Below are positions 1-7,572 of a DNA stretch of 64,000 nt, in pieces. Made by a program: the position numbers and the translations under genes. How positions within the stretch are numbered: the first letter of the stretch is position 1; each line of letters opens with the position of its first letter. The notes below the pieces were generated by a model, which was given only the letters and a program-made list of their open reading frames with translations, made no database searches and had not been told where the DNA came from. The stretch is from Chloroflexota bacterium (GTDB taxonomy: Bacteria > Chloroflexota > Anaerolineae > Anaerolineales > Villigracilaceae): positions 1 to 64,000 of the forward strand of contig JACRLB010000047.1 in assembly GCA_016235445.1 (NCBI GenBank). Reading direction: 5' to 3'.

Positions 1-81
1 GGCTTAAGGTCTATTGTAATGGACGTTTGATAAAATCCATCACGTTCAAATTGCGTATTTCGTAACTCGAAAATCTATACG

Positions 82-132
82 ATGTACTGTCGGTAATTTC
101 ATGCAATATAGATACGCTTATGTACTGTCGGT
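82..132. repeat. 13-bp direct repeat pair
   Basis: ATGTACTGTCGGT occurs at 82-94 and again at 120-132. The second copy supplies the start codon of the SWIM-type fragment. It may mark the junction that truncated that gene. Confidence 0.5.
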
Positions 133-779
133 TCGCAACTACCTCAGAAGAAACCCTGGAAGTAGCCCGTTGCTTACGCGAGTCTCGGTTGGTAACGGAG
201 GCTATTGAAATCGGTGAACACGGGCTTAAGTTGAAAGGGTCAAAGGCAAGTCTGGGGGAATGGCTGGGTCCCGTGGAAGAAGCGCAGGGACGGACAAAAC
301 AAGCGCTGACAGCCTGGTCGGCTGCATTTGGGGAGCATCCAACGCTGGAAATCTATAAAACGATCAAGCGTCTGGTTGGAACCGGTTGGGGGCGCTTGCG
401 TCCGGAGGTGATGGCAAAACTTCGCAAATCACATGATAAGCAGGTTTTGGCAGAGGTATATTTACTAGAAGAAGAGTGGGACGATGCCGTCAAAGTGGCA
501 GAAGGGCGTGATGTCTGGTATACCATTGCTGAAATAGTAGCAGACGGCGTTATGCAACATCGTCCGGAATGGGTGGTTCAAATCAGTTTGAAACACGCTG
601 AGCGATTAATGTCCGAGGCCAAAAGCAAGAATTATCCGATTGCCGCGACGTGGCTCAAACGAGCGAAACAAGCATACAAGTTGCTGGGGAAAACAGATGA
701 ATGGAAGAGGTATTTGGAAGAAACGAAGGAGAAATACAAGCGGAGGCCGTCGCTGCAAAGCCAGCTTGCGCGGTTATAG
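120..779 (+). CDS. C-terminal part of a SWIM zinc-finger family protein, probably a fragment
   Basis: The 219-residue product is helical and TPR-like throughout. From memory it resembles the C-terminal half of SWIM zinc-finger proteins, with the recognisable stretches GEWLGPVEEAQGRTKQAL near residue 45 and RRPSLQSQLARL at the very end. The SWIM motif itself (CxCxnCxH) is absent, and full-length relatives are about 500-600 residues, so this is probably a 5'-truncated copy whose ATG is fortuitous. The first residues (MYCRF) are encoded by a 13-bp direct repeat that also occurs 38 bp upstream, which fits a rearrangement junction. No ribosome binding site is evident. Alternative: an intact short helical-repeat protein of unknown role. 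Confidence 0.5.
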   Translation: MYCRFATTSEETLEVARCLRESRLVTEAIEIGEHGLKLKGSKASLGEWLGPVEEAQGRTKQALTAWSAAFGEHPTLEIYKTIKRLVGTGWGRLRPEVMAKLRKSHDKQVLAEVYLLEEEWDDAVKVAEGRDVWYTIAEIVADGVMQHRPEWVVQISLKHAERLMSEAKSKNYPIAATWLKRAKQAYKLLGKTDEWKRYLEETKEKYKRRPSLQSQLARL

Positions 780-829
780 TGTGGTTCACACATGGTTGGC
801 TCCTGTAAGACCAGCGAAGCAGTCCTGTT

Positions 830-860
830 GATAATCGTAATTATAATAATCACGATTATC
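830..860. promoter_or_regulatory. Inverted repeat upstream of a broken toxin-antitoxin pair
   Basis: GATAATCG (830-837) and CGATTATC (853-860) form an 8-bp inverted repeat in a very AT-rich stretch just before the next gene pair. The placement suits an autoregulatory operator. No protein binding can be shown from sequence. Confidence 0.35.
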
Positions 861-908
861 TTATAACATTTTGGGCGTTAAGTAGTGCGCTTGGGGTACA
901 TTCAGAGA

Positions 909-1426
909 ATGACCCAAGAAAGGGTTGATGTCATGCTTCACGACGCCATGCGCCGCGCCGTTACCACGGCGCGGCGCGTCACCCTCTTTCAAATCCTTTG
1001 GAACGAACGTTATCTTACCCGGGATCAATTAATGATCAGAATGGAGTACAGATTGGGAAGGAATTGTTTTGGTAGTTCCGCCGAGGATACGTTTTATCGA
1101 GATATGCGCGTGGTCAAGCAGGAGTTTCAAGCGGCTGGGCATGTATTGGAATATAGCCGTAACCCGAAAAAAAAGGATATTATCTAAAAGGGCAACCGAC
1201 ACTCTCCCCTGAATTCAGCCAAATGCTGAAAGCAAGTATTGCCGAAGTGCATCAACACCAGATCGATATTTATCGGCGGTTGTCGGCTGCCGACCATTTC
1301 CGGCAGGGCTGCTCCATCAGTGACACCGCCCGGAATGTTGTGGCATATCGCATCCGCCAGGAAAACCCTGAACTTACTGTACTGGAAGCACATCGCTTGG
1401 CATTGCAACGAGCCTATACAGCATGA
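909..1426 (+). pseudogene. Small partner gene of a nucleotidyltransferase, split by a -1 shift at an A8 tract
   Basis: One protein of about 172 residues is split over two frames. Frame one runs from ATG 909 (or GTG 885) to a stop at 1185-1187. Frame two continues from the A8 run at 1167-1174 and gives a natural continuation, KKGYYLKGQPTLSPEFSQML, then SISDTARNVVAYRIRQENPE, ending at 1426. The 3' end overlaps the following nucleotidyltransferase gene by ATGA, the usual organisation of a two-gene toxin-antitoxin operon. The slip site reads A AAA AAG in frame, the classic heptamer for -1 frameshifting, so programmed shifting is possible. The next gene carries two further frameshifts, which makes decay more likely. 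I recognise the pair type but not a named family. Confidence 0.55.
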
Positions 1427-2011
1427 CAGACCAGCCTTTGGATATTACTGCTTTTCTAAAACTTATCCTTGAGGCGTTGAAAGCCGCCAGGGTCGAGTAT
1501 CTGATCAGCGGCACCATCCCAGAATGGGCTTGGGGGGAACCGCGCACCACCAAGGATCTGGATATTGTCATAAACCTTCCCGTCAAAGCCGTAGACAGGT
1601 TTTCCAGAGAACTCAAGAAAAGAGATATGCTTGTCCCCGCCGATATCATTTTGGATGCCCTGATGAGGATCGCGCAGACATCCCGTTGAACGCGATCCAT
1701 ATGTACAGCGGTCTCAATGCGGATTTATATCTCATGCGGGATGGCGATGAACTTCGTAAGAGCGCCTTTCACCGCCTCCTCCTGGTGGACTACGGTCCGC
1801 CGATTGGGGAGGTATATGTCCACGCCCCAGAGAATTTGATCCTCTATAAACTCATGTATTTGGGATTAAGTGGGCAGTCGAAACATGCCGGGATATTGGA
1901 GCAATTCTCAAAGCCAAAAAGGATCAACTTGATTATGGATATATCAATGGGTGGGCGGATCGTTTGGGGTTGAACTCGGTGTGGGCGGAATTAAAAGACG
2001 ATAGGGTATGA
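1423..2011 (+). pseudogene. Nucleotidyltransferase (toxin-like), broken by two frameshifts
   Basis: Frame one starts at ATG 1423 and encodes the N-terminal nucleotidyltransferase core, with WAWGEPRTTKDLDIVINLP containing the conserved D-x-D pair. It is lost near 1665. The continuation EDRADIPLNAIHMYSGLNADLY lies in another frame up to about 1890. A second shift then leads to DIGAILKAKKDQLDYGYING and WADRLGLNSVWAELKDDRV, ending at TGA 2009-2011. Spliced together this gives a normal protein of about 195 residues, so the copy is dead or carries sequencing errors. It overlaps the upstream partner by ATGA. Confidence 0.7.
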
Positions 2012-2122
2012 AATTTTTACGATCTCAAAAAACGGCATCTTTTCCACCAGTAATCAGAATCAGAAGCGGAATCATGGACATTCAAGAAAATCCTGCCTGT
2101 TTTTCTCGCTTATAATTATTGC

Positions 2123-2434
2123 ATGTCAGCCACAAGAACTCTGCCCGAGAAGCTTCGCCCCTTTTTCTGGGATTATCCTTTTGCCCGCCTTTCGATTGCG
2201 AAGGATAGGGACTTGATTATCCGTCGCTTGCTTTCAAGCGGTTCCTGGGATGCAGTTTGCTGGATGCGCAAGCAGTTTGGCGATCAGGAACTTCGCAACT
2301 GGTTGATTGCTCACAAAGGCAGATGGCTCACCCCGCGTCAGCTTCGTTTTTGGGGACTGGTTTATGATCTTCCCACACGTCAGGTCAACCGTTGGGTACG
2401 AGCCGCTCAAAATGGGGTATGGGGGAATCGATGA
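2123..2434 (+). CDS. Small antitoxin-like protein preceding a nucleotidyltransferase
   Basis: The 103-residue basic protein has no recognisable enzymatic motif. Its segment FWDYPFARLSIAKDRDLIIRR and the central tryptophan-rich part resemble small proteins (DUF6922-like, from memory) commonly encoded just before AbiEii-type nucleotidyltransferases. The stop codon overlaps the downstream ATG as ATGA at 2431-2434, so the two are probably translationally coupled. The likely role is the antitoxin or cognate partner of the next gene. This is inference from context, not from a catalytic signature. Confidence 0.6.
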   Translation: MSATRTLPEKLRPFFWDYPFARLSIAKDRDLIIRRLLSSGSWDAVCWMRKQFGDQELRNWLIAHKGRWLTPRQLRFWGLVYDLPTRQVNRWVRAAQNGVWGNR

Positions 2435-3060
2435 AGTATTCCATTGCAGGCTTGCCCAAAAAACAAATCAGTGTTTTGAAATCACTGGGAGTGCAGATGT
2501 TTCCCAGGGGGTTTTATCTGGTTGGCGGTACAGCACTTGCGATTCGTCTTTCGCATCGTATCTCTGTCGACCTGGATTGGTTCACCCCTGATGCTTTCCA
2601 AGATGGGATGATACTTGCCCAGTCACTTCGCAATTCCGATGTTGAGTTGGAGATTGAACAGGTTTCGCCTGGCACCTTACATGGAAGCGTGAAGGGAGTG
2701 CGCGTTACCTTTCTGCAATATCAATATCCCCTGCTTAAGCCGCTTGAGCAATGGGATGAAATGAATTGCCCACTCGCTTCACTTGAAGATCTTGCCTGCA
2801 TGAAACTCTCCGCCATCGCTCAACGTGGTGCGCGCAAAGACTTTTGTGATATTTATGCCTTGGGGAAGAAATCTTTTTCTCTCTCTCAAATGCTTGGCTT
2901 TTACCAAAAGAAGTTCAGCATCCGTGATATCGGCTCGGTCCTCTATGGGCTTGTCTATTTTGATGATGCGGAAAGCGAACGTATGCCCAGAATGCTTTGG
3001 GATGTGACATGGAGGGAAATTAGAAATACCATCCTCGGATGGGTAAAAGAAATTTCGTAA
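2431..3060 (+). CDS. AbiEii/AbiGii-type nucleotidyltransferase toxin
   Basis: The 209-residue protein carries the signature of minimal nucleotidyltransferases: FYLVGGTALAIRLSHR (GG at residues 32-33), then VDLDWF, whose two aspartates (residues 47 and 49) would bind metal. Proteins of this family transfer a nucleotide to tRNA or protein targets and act as toxins of type IV-like or MenA-like systems. The start at 2431 is chosen because it overlaps the upstream stop by ATGA; an in-frame ATG at 2419 is possible. The reading frame looks complete, unlike the related broken pair just upstream. Confidence 0.75.
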   Translation: MKYSIAGLPKKQISVLKSLGVQMFPRGFYLVGGTALAIRLSHRISVDLDWFTPDAFQDGMILAQSLRNSDVELEIEQVSPGTLHGSVKGVRVTFLQYQYPLLKPLEQWDEMNCPLASLEDLACMKLSAIAQRGARKDFCDIYALGKKSFSLSQMLGFYQKKFSIRDIGSVLYGLVYFDDAESERMPRMLWDVTWREIRNTILGWVKEIS

Positions 3061-3063
3061 AGA

Positions 3064-3081
3064 GGAATCCCCATATTGTTC
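3064..3081 (-). repeat. 18-bp dispersed repeat, copy 1 (inverted)
   Basis: GGAATCCCCATATTGTTC is the exact reverse complement of the 18 bases at 6137-6154. A 16/18 match to that second copy lies at 6979-6996. The three copies bracket modules of the accessory region. Confidence 0.6.
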
Positions 3082-3160
3082 GCTAACAAAGTCGGATAAA
3101 GACTACATACTTCCCGGTAATAATAAACTTTCTCCCAGTTTATTCAATTGTGCTAAAAAG

Positions 3161-3665
3161 TCATCTAAAGATTACCTTCAATCCCATGATGGTCGTGGTC
3201 TTTTCGATGAGTTGCTTGACCAAATTGACGCTTGTGAAAAGAACTCCCTGACAGGCTCTGATGACGTGCAGAAACAGACGATGCTCGATCGGATTGTGTT
3301 TGGAGCAGTATGGCGGATAATGGGCGATCCGAATTTCAATGCCCAATTCGTCAGCCAATTGTTGTAGATATTCTTTACATTCAGAAATTGTGCATCTATA
3401 TCCAGGCTGATGATCGTAACGCTTTCGCCCACCACCCGACCTACGGATCGCAGCATAGTATTCAGATTCATCTGGAAGTCCTGCTAATTCTACTAATCCA
3501 TTATGCACTGTTTTTTCACTACAACCCAAAATTCTGGCAAGATAGACCTGCCCGCCTATTCTCCGTTTCATGGTCCACAGTTGCATAACGCCTTTGGTCT
3601 TTTTCCGAAAGCGTAGCGTAATATTTCTTCATCACTCGTTCAATTTCTGGACGATAAGCTTGCAT
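3161..3665 (-). pseudogene. ISAzo13-type transposase remnant (internal deletion and frameshift)
   Basis: On the minus strand the start MQAYRPEIERVMKKYYATLS at 3665 is followed, after a frame change near 3586, by the helix-turn-helix part ARILGCSEKTVHNGL and then GGGRK. The sequence then jumps directly to the C-terminal part CSKHNPIEHRLFLHVIRACQ and MGLKV. ISAzo13-family transposases are about 400 residues, so the central DDE portion (over 200 residues) is missing. This is a dead remnant. No terminal inverted repeats are evident beside it. Confidence 0.7.
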
Positions 3666-3766
3666 CCTTGGCTCTGTTTTTATAGTATTTGCTGCTTCAG
3701 AAATTTACCCGTTTTCTAAAATTAAGAATAAAATGACGCTGACCAGAAAGTTATTTAATCCTCGTT

Positions 3767-4042
3767 ACTTAATAGCAAAGGCGCGCCAGTTAAGATTCTT
3801 GACCTGATTTTAGGTGATCAAGTTGTTGTAGGTTATGATAATCGGATACTTGGTGAGTACGAGGAGGTTCTGTCGCGTCAAGAATTCCATATCCATCCCC
3901 CAAAGGCATTTGCTATCGTAAATCACATTGAAGTGTCCGGTCATTATATTGAGTCTGAAAAGCGCTCCATAGAAGGCTTCACAGACCCGGATGATATTAT
4001 GTTTACGGAAGTATTCATTACATCGGATGCTGATGCATTGGT
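3767..4042 (+). pseudogene. Truncated duplicate of the PIN toxin gene at 5684
   Basis: This stretch matches about 5728-6003 of the intact PIN gene downstream base for base with only scattered differences, including the segment encoding the DPDDIMF motif. It lacks the start (the first aspartate region is unrecognisable) and the last third. The match stops abruptly at 4042, where an unrelated transposase remnant begins. It is a recent partial duplication interrupted by mobile DNA. Confidence 0.75.
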
Positions 4043-4354
4043 GTGGGCGAGAAGCAATGCTGGAATCTCCGCTCGACTATTGCTTCGGTTCAATGGAGTG
4101 TCTGGGTCTATGCTCTTCTGTTGCTCTTGGCTTATCGCGCCTGGGGGTTATTGAATGCGCCTTCCATTCCCACGTGTTGGTGGCAGGGAGCGAAGCGCTG
4201 GTCTTTCAATACTCCCTGGCGACAACTTCGTTCCGCCTTTTGGGGAAGGACTCAATTTCAAGCCTTTTGGACAAGAACCCCCGACAACTGGCTCAAAAAA
4301 GAATCCTTCCTCATCACTTTATCCAATTCCCTCGCCGCTTCTACTCGTATTTAA
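4043..4354 (+). pseudogene. C-terminal fragment of an IS transposase (DDE type)
   Basis: The frame reads KQCWNLRSTIASVQWSVWVY, LLAYRAWGL, then WWQGAKRWSFNTPWRQLR and SFLITLSNSLAASTRI to a TAA at 4352-4354. The order of a conserved arginine-containing helix, a hydrophobic helix and a basic tail resembles the C-termini of IS4/IS701-like DDE transposases. The N-terminal catalytic part is absent; upstream DNA is the PIN pseudogene. Family assignment is tentative. Confidence 0.5.
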
Positions 4355-4355
4355 T

Positions 4356-4385
4356 CCAAAAAGGGCACTCTCGTACCCTTTTTGG
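4356..4385. terminator. Hairpin after the transposase fragment
   Basis: CCAAAAAGGG (4356-4365) pairs with CCCTTTTTGG (4376-4385) across a 10-base loop. The T-run lies in the 3' arm. It could serve as a bidirectional terminator or be the relic of an IS end. Confidence 0.45.
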
Positions 4386-4424
4386 CCTTTCCTCAAAAAG
4401 CCAAAGTCGAATAATAAAGGGTTG

Positions 4425-4437
4425 GTGTATAATACAC
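4425..4437 (+). promoter_or_regulatory. Palindrome over a TATAAT -10 element of the vapBC operon
   Basis: GTGTATAATACAC is a perfect 13-base palindrome whose centre is TATAAT (4428-4433), 44 bases before the antitoxin start. A further ATACAC lies at about 4454-4459. VapB-type antitoxins commonly repress from such sites, so this is a good operator/promoter candidate. No convincing -35 hexamer is seen. Confidence 0.5.
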
Positions 4438-4476
4438 ATAAAGTTTTGTTTTTATACACAAAGAAAAGAGTGCAAA

Positions 4477-4683
4477 ATGAGAACGAATATTGTCCTTGAT
4501 GACAAATTGATTGAACGGGCCCAGAAGTTGACAGGAATTAAGACGAAGCGAGAAGTAGTGCATGAAGCATTGCGTGTATTGATACTCTTGAATGAGCAGG
4601 CGGAAATCCGTGCCTTGCGCGGCAAATTGCCGTGGGATGGCAATTTGAATGATCAGCGCCAGTCACGTGTGAAAGTGCATTAG
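4477..4683 (+). CDS. VapB-type antitoxin
   Basis: The 68-residue protein begins MRTNIVLDDKLIERAQKLTG, the ribbon-helix-helix DNA-binding start typical of the VapB/DUF2191 family, followed by the helix TKREVVHEALRVLI. The C-terminal tail (LRGKLPWDGNLNDQR) is the part that normally binds and neutralises the toxin. A purine-rich AAGAAAAGAG sequence precedes the ATG. The stop is separated by two bases from the toxin gene, so the two form one operon. It is expected to autorepress through the palindrome at 4425-4437. Confidence 0.85.
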   Translation: MRTNIVLDDKLIERAQKLTGIKTKREVVHEALRVLILLNEQAEIRALRGKLPWDGNLNDQRQSRVKVH

Positions 4684-4685
4684 TC

Positions 4686-5081
4686 ATGCTTGTAGTTGAC
4701 ACCAGCGTTTGGGTTGATTACTTCAATGGCGTGGAAAATCCGCAAACCGATTTCCTTAACGCTATTTTGGATAAAACCCCGATCCTAATTGGCGATCTAA
4801 TATTAGCGGAAGTATTGCAGGGTTTTCGCCACGATCCAGATTTTGAAAAAGTCCGCCGCCTATTAGGCAAATTTTTGCAGGAAAGCATGGTCGATCCTGT
4901 ACTTGCAGTACAAAGTGCCAGAAATTATCGTTTTCTACGTCAAAAAGGGGTTACCGTCCGTAAAACAATTGATAGCCTCATAGCTACATTTTGCATCGAG
5001 AACGATCATGAGCTTCTTCACAATGACAGCGACTTCGACGGATATGAAAAGCATCTGGGGCTGCGAGTGATCCATCCCTAA
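4686..5081 (+). CDS. VapC-type PIN-domain ribonuclease toxin
   Basis: The 131-residue PIN protein has the expected acidic positions: D5 in MLVVDTSVWVDYF, a glutamate in ILAEVLQGF, an aspartate in KTIDSLIATF, and the C-terminal NDSDFDGYEKH. VapC toxins are metal-dependent endoribonucleases that cleave tRNA or rRNA and are held inactive by VapB. The length is typical for a full PIN toxin and all catalytic positions appear present, so this pair is probably functional. Confidence 0.85.
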   Translation: MLVVDTSVWVDYFNGVENPQTDFLNAILDKTPILIGDLILAEVLQGFRHDPDFEKVRRLLGKFLQESMVDPVLAVQSARNYRFLRQKGVTVRKTIDSLIATFCIENDHELLHNDSDFDGYEKHLGLRVIHP

Positions 5082-5396
5082 TATTGCGCGCCGTGTAAGT
5101 ATGCACTATTAATTTGTGCAATTACCCAGACTAATAAACCAACCAACTATTGTGAGCCGAAGAATCACTGATTGCTTCGTATGATACTCTTCAGCTAATT
5201 TTTTTTTAGCCCTTTCAATGAAAGAACAGTCTACCCACAACAGATTTTTCTGTAGTTTTCATTAAAAAAAGATTTTACATTACGTCCACTTTATTGGGTA
5301 AGCTCAGTGTTAAGTTTCGAGGGGATAGATAAATTGACTACCTCCTGAGAATCGAGTAAGATATTGTAGCAAAAGACGCTACAAAAGGAGTAAGCC
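5082..5396. other. Non-coding spacer with a promoter at its right end
   Basis: These 315 bases contain no convincing open frame, repeat or RNA gene. Only the 3' end holds recognisable signals: the promoter-like hexamers and hairpin described separately, and a strong ribosome binding site. Confidence 0.6.
5334..5384 (+). promoter_or_regulatory. Promoter and small hairpin before the Phd-like antitoxin
   Basis: TTGACT (5334-5339) and TAAGAT (5357-5362) are separated by exactly 17 bases, a sigma-70-like promoter. TGTAGC and GCTACA form a 6-bp inverted repeat around the expected start of transcription, a possible operator for the antitoxin. AAAAGGAG lies six bases before the ATG at 5397. Confidence 0.5.
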
Positions 5397-5684
5397 ATGC
5401 AATTCGTACCCTATCGAGATTTACGAAATGAACCATCCGCTCTTCGTAAAAAATTGGCAAGCGAGGGTGAGTTGGTCGTGACAGTAGATAACAAACCATT
5501 CGCTGTGATGATAAATCTGGACGACGAGAACATCCACGATATTCTTTTAATGGTGTCTCGTCTGAGAGCGCAAATGGCTGCTCGTTCAATACGCAGCAAG
5601 GCGCGCAGGGATGGTCTAGATAAAATGACACTAAAGGATGTCAATGCTGTTATCAAAAAAGCCAGAGCAGACCGGAAGCGCTGA
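5397..5684 (+). CDS. Phd/YefM-like antitoxin
   Basis: The 95-residue protein begins MQFVPYRDLRNEPSALRKKL and continues GELVVTVDNKPFAVMINLD, the beta-strand/helix layout of Phd/YefM-fold antitoxins. Its C-terminal half is lysine/arginine-rich and probably disordered, as expected for the toxin-binding tail. The TGA overlaps the toxin ATG as TGATG at 5682-5686, indicating coupled translation. It should repress the promoter just upstream. Confidence 0.8.
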   Translation: MQFVPYRDLRNEPSALRKKLASEGELVVTVDNKPFAVMINLDDENIHDILLMVSRLRAQMAARSIRSKARRDGLDKMTLKDVNAVIKKARADRKR

Positions 5685-6103
5685 TGCTGACGATTGTATT
5701 GGATACAAATGTGTTGATCAGCAGTCTACTTAGCAGCAAAGGCGCCCCAGCTAAGATTCTTGACCTGATCTTAGGCGATCAAGTTGTTGTAGTTTATGAT
5801 AATCGAATACTTGGTGAGTACGAGGAGGTTCTGTCGCGTCAAGAATTCCATATCCACCCCTCAAAGGCATTTGCTATCGTAAATCACATTGAAGTGACCG
5901 GTCATTATATTGAGTCTGAAAAGCTCCCCATAGAAGGCTTTACAGACCCGGATGATATTATGTTTGCTGAAGTATTCATTACATCGGAGGCAGATGCATT
6001 GGTCACGGGAAACCTAAAGCATTACAAGCCTTTGCTCGGAAAGAATATGCTGGTTCTAACTCCTGCGCAGTTTTTGGAAAGATTTTTTCCACGACAGGAG
6101 TAA
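5684..6103 (+). CDS. PIN-family toxin, partner of the Phd-like antitoxin
   Basis: The 139-residue protein starts MLTIVLDTNVLISSLLSSKG, with the first catalytic aspartate at residue 7. It continues with ILGEYEEVLSR, the acidic FTDPDDIMFAEVFI and the closing VTGNLKHYKPL, all typical of the toxin component, PIN family, class. It would act as a ribonuclease restrained by the preceding antitoxin. A truncated near-identical copy lies at 3767-4042, so this module was duplicated within the region. Confidence 0.85.
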   Translation: MLTIVLDTNVLISSLLSSKGAPAKILDLILGDQVVVVYDNRILGEYEEVLSRQEFHIHPSKAFAIVNHIEVTGHYIESEKLPIEGFTDPDDIMFAEVFITSEADALVTGNLKHYKPLLGKNMLVLTPAQFLERFFPRQE

Positions 6104-6136
6104 TTAGCGGTCAATTGCTCGTAATGTTTGACTGAT

Positions 6137-6154
6137 GAACAATATGGGGATTCC
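6137..6154 (+). repeat. 18-bp dispersed repeat, copy 2
   Basis: GAACAATATGGGGATTCC is the exact inverse of copy 1 at 3064-3081 and is in direct orientation to the degenerate copy at 6979-6996. Confidence 0.6.
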
Positions 6155-6180
6155 CTGTCCGGTGTCAGAACATGTGGGAC

Positions 6181-6219
6181 AGTGGAAAGATTCGAAAATC
6201 GAACTAAAATCTTTCCACT
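6181..6219 (-). terminator. Hairpin downstream of the minus-strand PIN pair
   Basis: AGTGGAAAGATT (6181-6192) pairs perfectly with AATCTTTCCACT (6208-6219) just beyond the stop of the small minus-strand gene. There is no clear T-run, so it may be an mRNA-stabilising hairpin rather than an intrinsic terminator. Confidence 0.4.
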
Positions 6220-6226
6220 CACAAAA

Positions 6227-6418
6227 TTAGTTTTCTTTGCCTACTTTTGATTTTGGCAACACCACGACTTTTTTGGGTAACAAAGTAACAACCTTACGCT
6301 TACCTTTCGTTTGCTGCTTCTTTAGATCAGTTGCGATGGATCTTAGATCATAATTAAATTTTTTGGCATGAGCGTTGCGAGCAGCGCGAACTTCTTCTAC
6401 AATCGGATCGTTCCACAT
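6227..6418 (-). CDS. Small partner protein of a PIN toxin
   Basis: The 63-residue product opens MWNDPIVEEVRAARNAHAKK and has a lysine/valine-rich tail. Short proteins with this opening are regularly encoded immediately after PIN-domain genes of the YIETSVISY type, and they are assumed to be the antitoxin. It starts one base after the stop of the PIN gene, so the order here is toxin first, partner second. Function is inferred from this association. Confidence 0.7.
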   Translation of the reverse strand: MWNDPIVEEVRAARNAHAKKFNYDLRSIATDLKKQQTKGKRKVVTLLPKKVVVLPKSKVGKEN

Positions 6419-6419
6419 C

Positions 6420-6908
6420 TTACACCTCCATCAATTCCAAGGGACTACAAATAATCGGGGGTTCATAACCGTTTAAGCGACAGACTAGTTCTACATTAGC
6501 ACGCATAGTGGCATTGGCAATATGTTTAAAATTCCAAGTTAGTAGATATTCCATTCCGTGGACTGCTGCAATAGCAATATGAAGAGCATCCTCAGATGCT
6601 TTTTCAGGAATGGCTTTTTGCTCAATTAGTTTTTCAGCCAAGTGTATTGCTTCATCCAGAATGTCTAGAAGAGGAAAATCCTCCAACACTCGGAGACGGT
6701 TTGCAGCGGCTTCTTCGTCACCAGATACTGCTTCCTGAATAACAAGCTGGGAAATATAGATTTCAAAGTCTTTTTTTCGTGAAGCCCACCACTCTTGGGT
6801 AGCCTGCTGGTTTGCAGCAACAATGATATCGCGGCTAGAGCGGGCAACAAAGTAGCTGATAACACTGGTCTCAATGTATACTTTTGATTTCACAATCCCA
6901 TTATACAA
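6420..6908 (-). CDS. PIN-domain protein (VapC-like toxin)
   Basis: The 162-residue protein carries the variant PIN opening KVYIETSVISYFVA, in which the usual first aspartate is glutamate, then IQEAVSGDEEAA, then ASEDALHIAIAAVHGMEYLLTWNFKHI, with the conserved acidic and TWN positions. This PIN subgroup is typical in pairs with the small protein that follows. The start is uncertain: TTG at 6908 or GTG at 6893, with no strong ribosome binding site. The two 18-bp repeats at 6137 and 6979 flank the pair on both sides. Confidence 0.75.
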   Translation of the reverse strand: MYNGIVKSKVYIETSVISYFVARSSRDIIVAANQQATQEWWASRKKDFEIYISQLVIQEAVSGDEEAAANRLRVLEDFPLLDILDEAIHLAEKLIEQKAIPEKASEDALHIAIAAVHGMEYLLTWNFKHIANATMRANVELVCRLNGYEPPIICSPLELMEV

Positions 6909-6978
6909 CTTATTTTATGATAAAAATGAAGGTGCCAAGATTGTATGATTTGTTGCAAGTCCAGTAGTGCTTATTTGT

Positions 6979-6996
6979 GAACACTATGGGGATACC
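6979..6996 (+). repeat. 18-bp dispersed repeat, copy 3 (degenerate)
   Basis: GAACACTATGGGGATACC matches copy 2 at 16 of 18 positions and lies just outside the start of the minus-strand PIN gene. Confidence 0.45.
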
Positions 6997-7036
6997 ACGC
7001 AGTTTTTCTATGTTTGAAACATTGCGCCAATGGATT

Positions 7037-7366
7037 TCATATTGGTTTGCCTCGCCGGCGTGGTCGCCGTCTTTCCATGACTAGTTTCTCGCGTTCATCC
7101 TCAGGATAAAAGGAAAGAGCTTTGTTTAATAGTAGTTCCAACTCTTTTAGAAAAGGGTATCTTGGATTAAATGTGTATAACCGAGTTCGTCCTTTGGTAG
7201 TGCTTGCCAAAATACCGCCAAGCTCAAATTTGTCGAGCTGGTTCTGGATGGTAGAAATATCCATGTCGAAAAATTGAGATATTTCTCTTGCATAACCTTC
7301 ACCGCGAGCTGTGATGAAGATCAAGACTTTTTCAGAACCTTTTGATCCAAACAGGGGTGCTAGCAT
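7037..7366 (-). CDS. Winged-helix transcriptional regulator
   Basis: The protein (109 residues from ATG 7366, 118 from TTG 7393) starts MLAPLFGSKGSEKVLIFI and shows an ArsR/MarR-like winged helix: AREISQFFDMDISTIQNQLD as recognition region, then GGILASTTKGRTRLYTFNPR as the wing. The C-terminus is arginine-rich (RRRPRRRG). Similar regulators often precede nucleotidyltransferase-type toxin genes. Here the AbiE-like pair lies upstream on the same strand. A perfect 13-bp inverted repeat sits directly over its start, suggesting autorepression. Confidence 0.75.
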   Translation of the reverse strand: MLAPLFGSKGSEKVLIFITARGEGYAREISQFFDMDISTIQNQLDKFELGGILASTTKGRTRLYTFNPRYPFLKELELLLNKALSFYPEDEREKLVMERRRPRRRGKPI

Positions 7367-7395
7367 ATTTAGTCCGTTCAAAAAAATAATCAATC

Positions 7396-7425
7396 GAAAT
7401 TTTCGGTTTTATAACCGAAAATTTC
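7396..7425 (-). promoter_or_regulatory. Perfect 13-bp inverted repeat, probable operator of the winged-helix gene
   Basis: GAAATTTTCGGTT (7396-7408) and AACCGAAAATTTC (7413-7425) flank a 4-base spacer. The site lies 3-30 bases before the TTG start and 30-59 before the ATG start of the regulator. Its symmetry and spacing suit a dimeric winged-helix protein. Confidence 0.55.
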
Positions 7426-7572
7426 AGTCATAAAACCATACCTGTATTTCGAAAAACAGCCTGCCTGAAACTGGCTAAGAAAAGAATGATTTGAATTCTT
7501 TTCAAGGATAGAGGGTAATAATTCATGTGGTTATGTTGAGCAGAGGTTTTTATTTTGAGGATGTTATTTTAC

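Noticed and set aside
4155-4499. 114-codon plus-strand frame between the transposase fragment and vapB
   Set aside because: Out of frame with the transposase remnant, crosses a hairpin and the vapBC promoter, proline-rich random composition.
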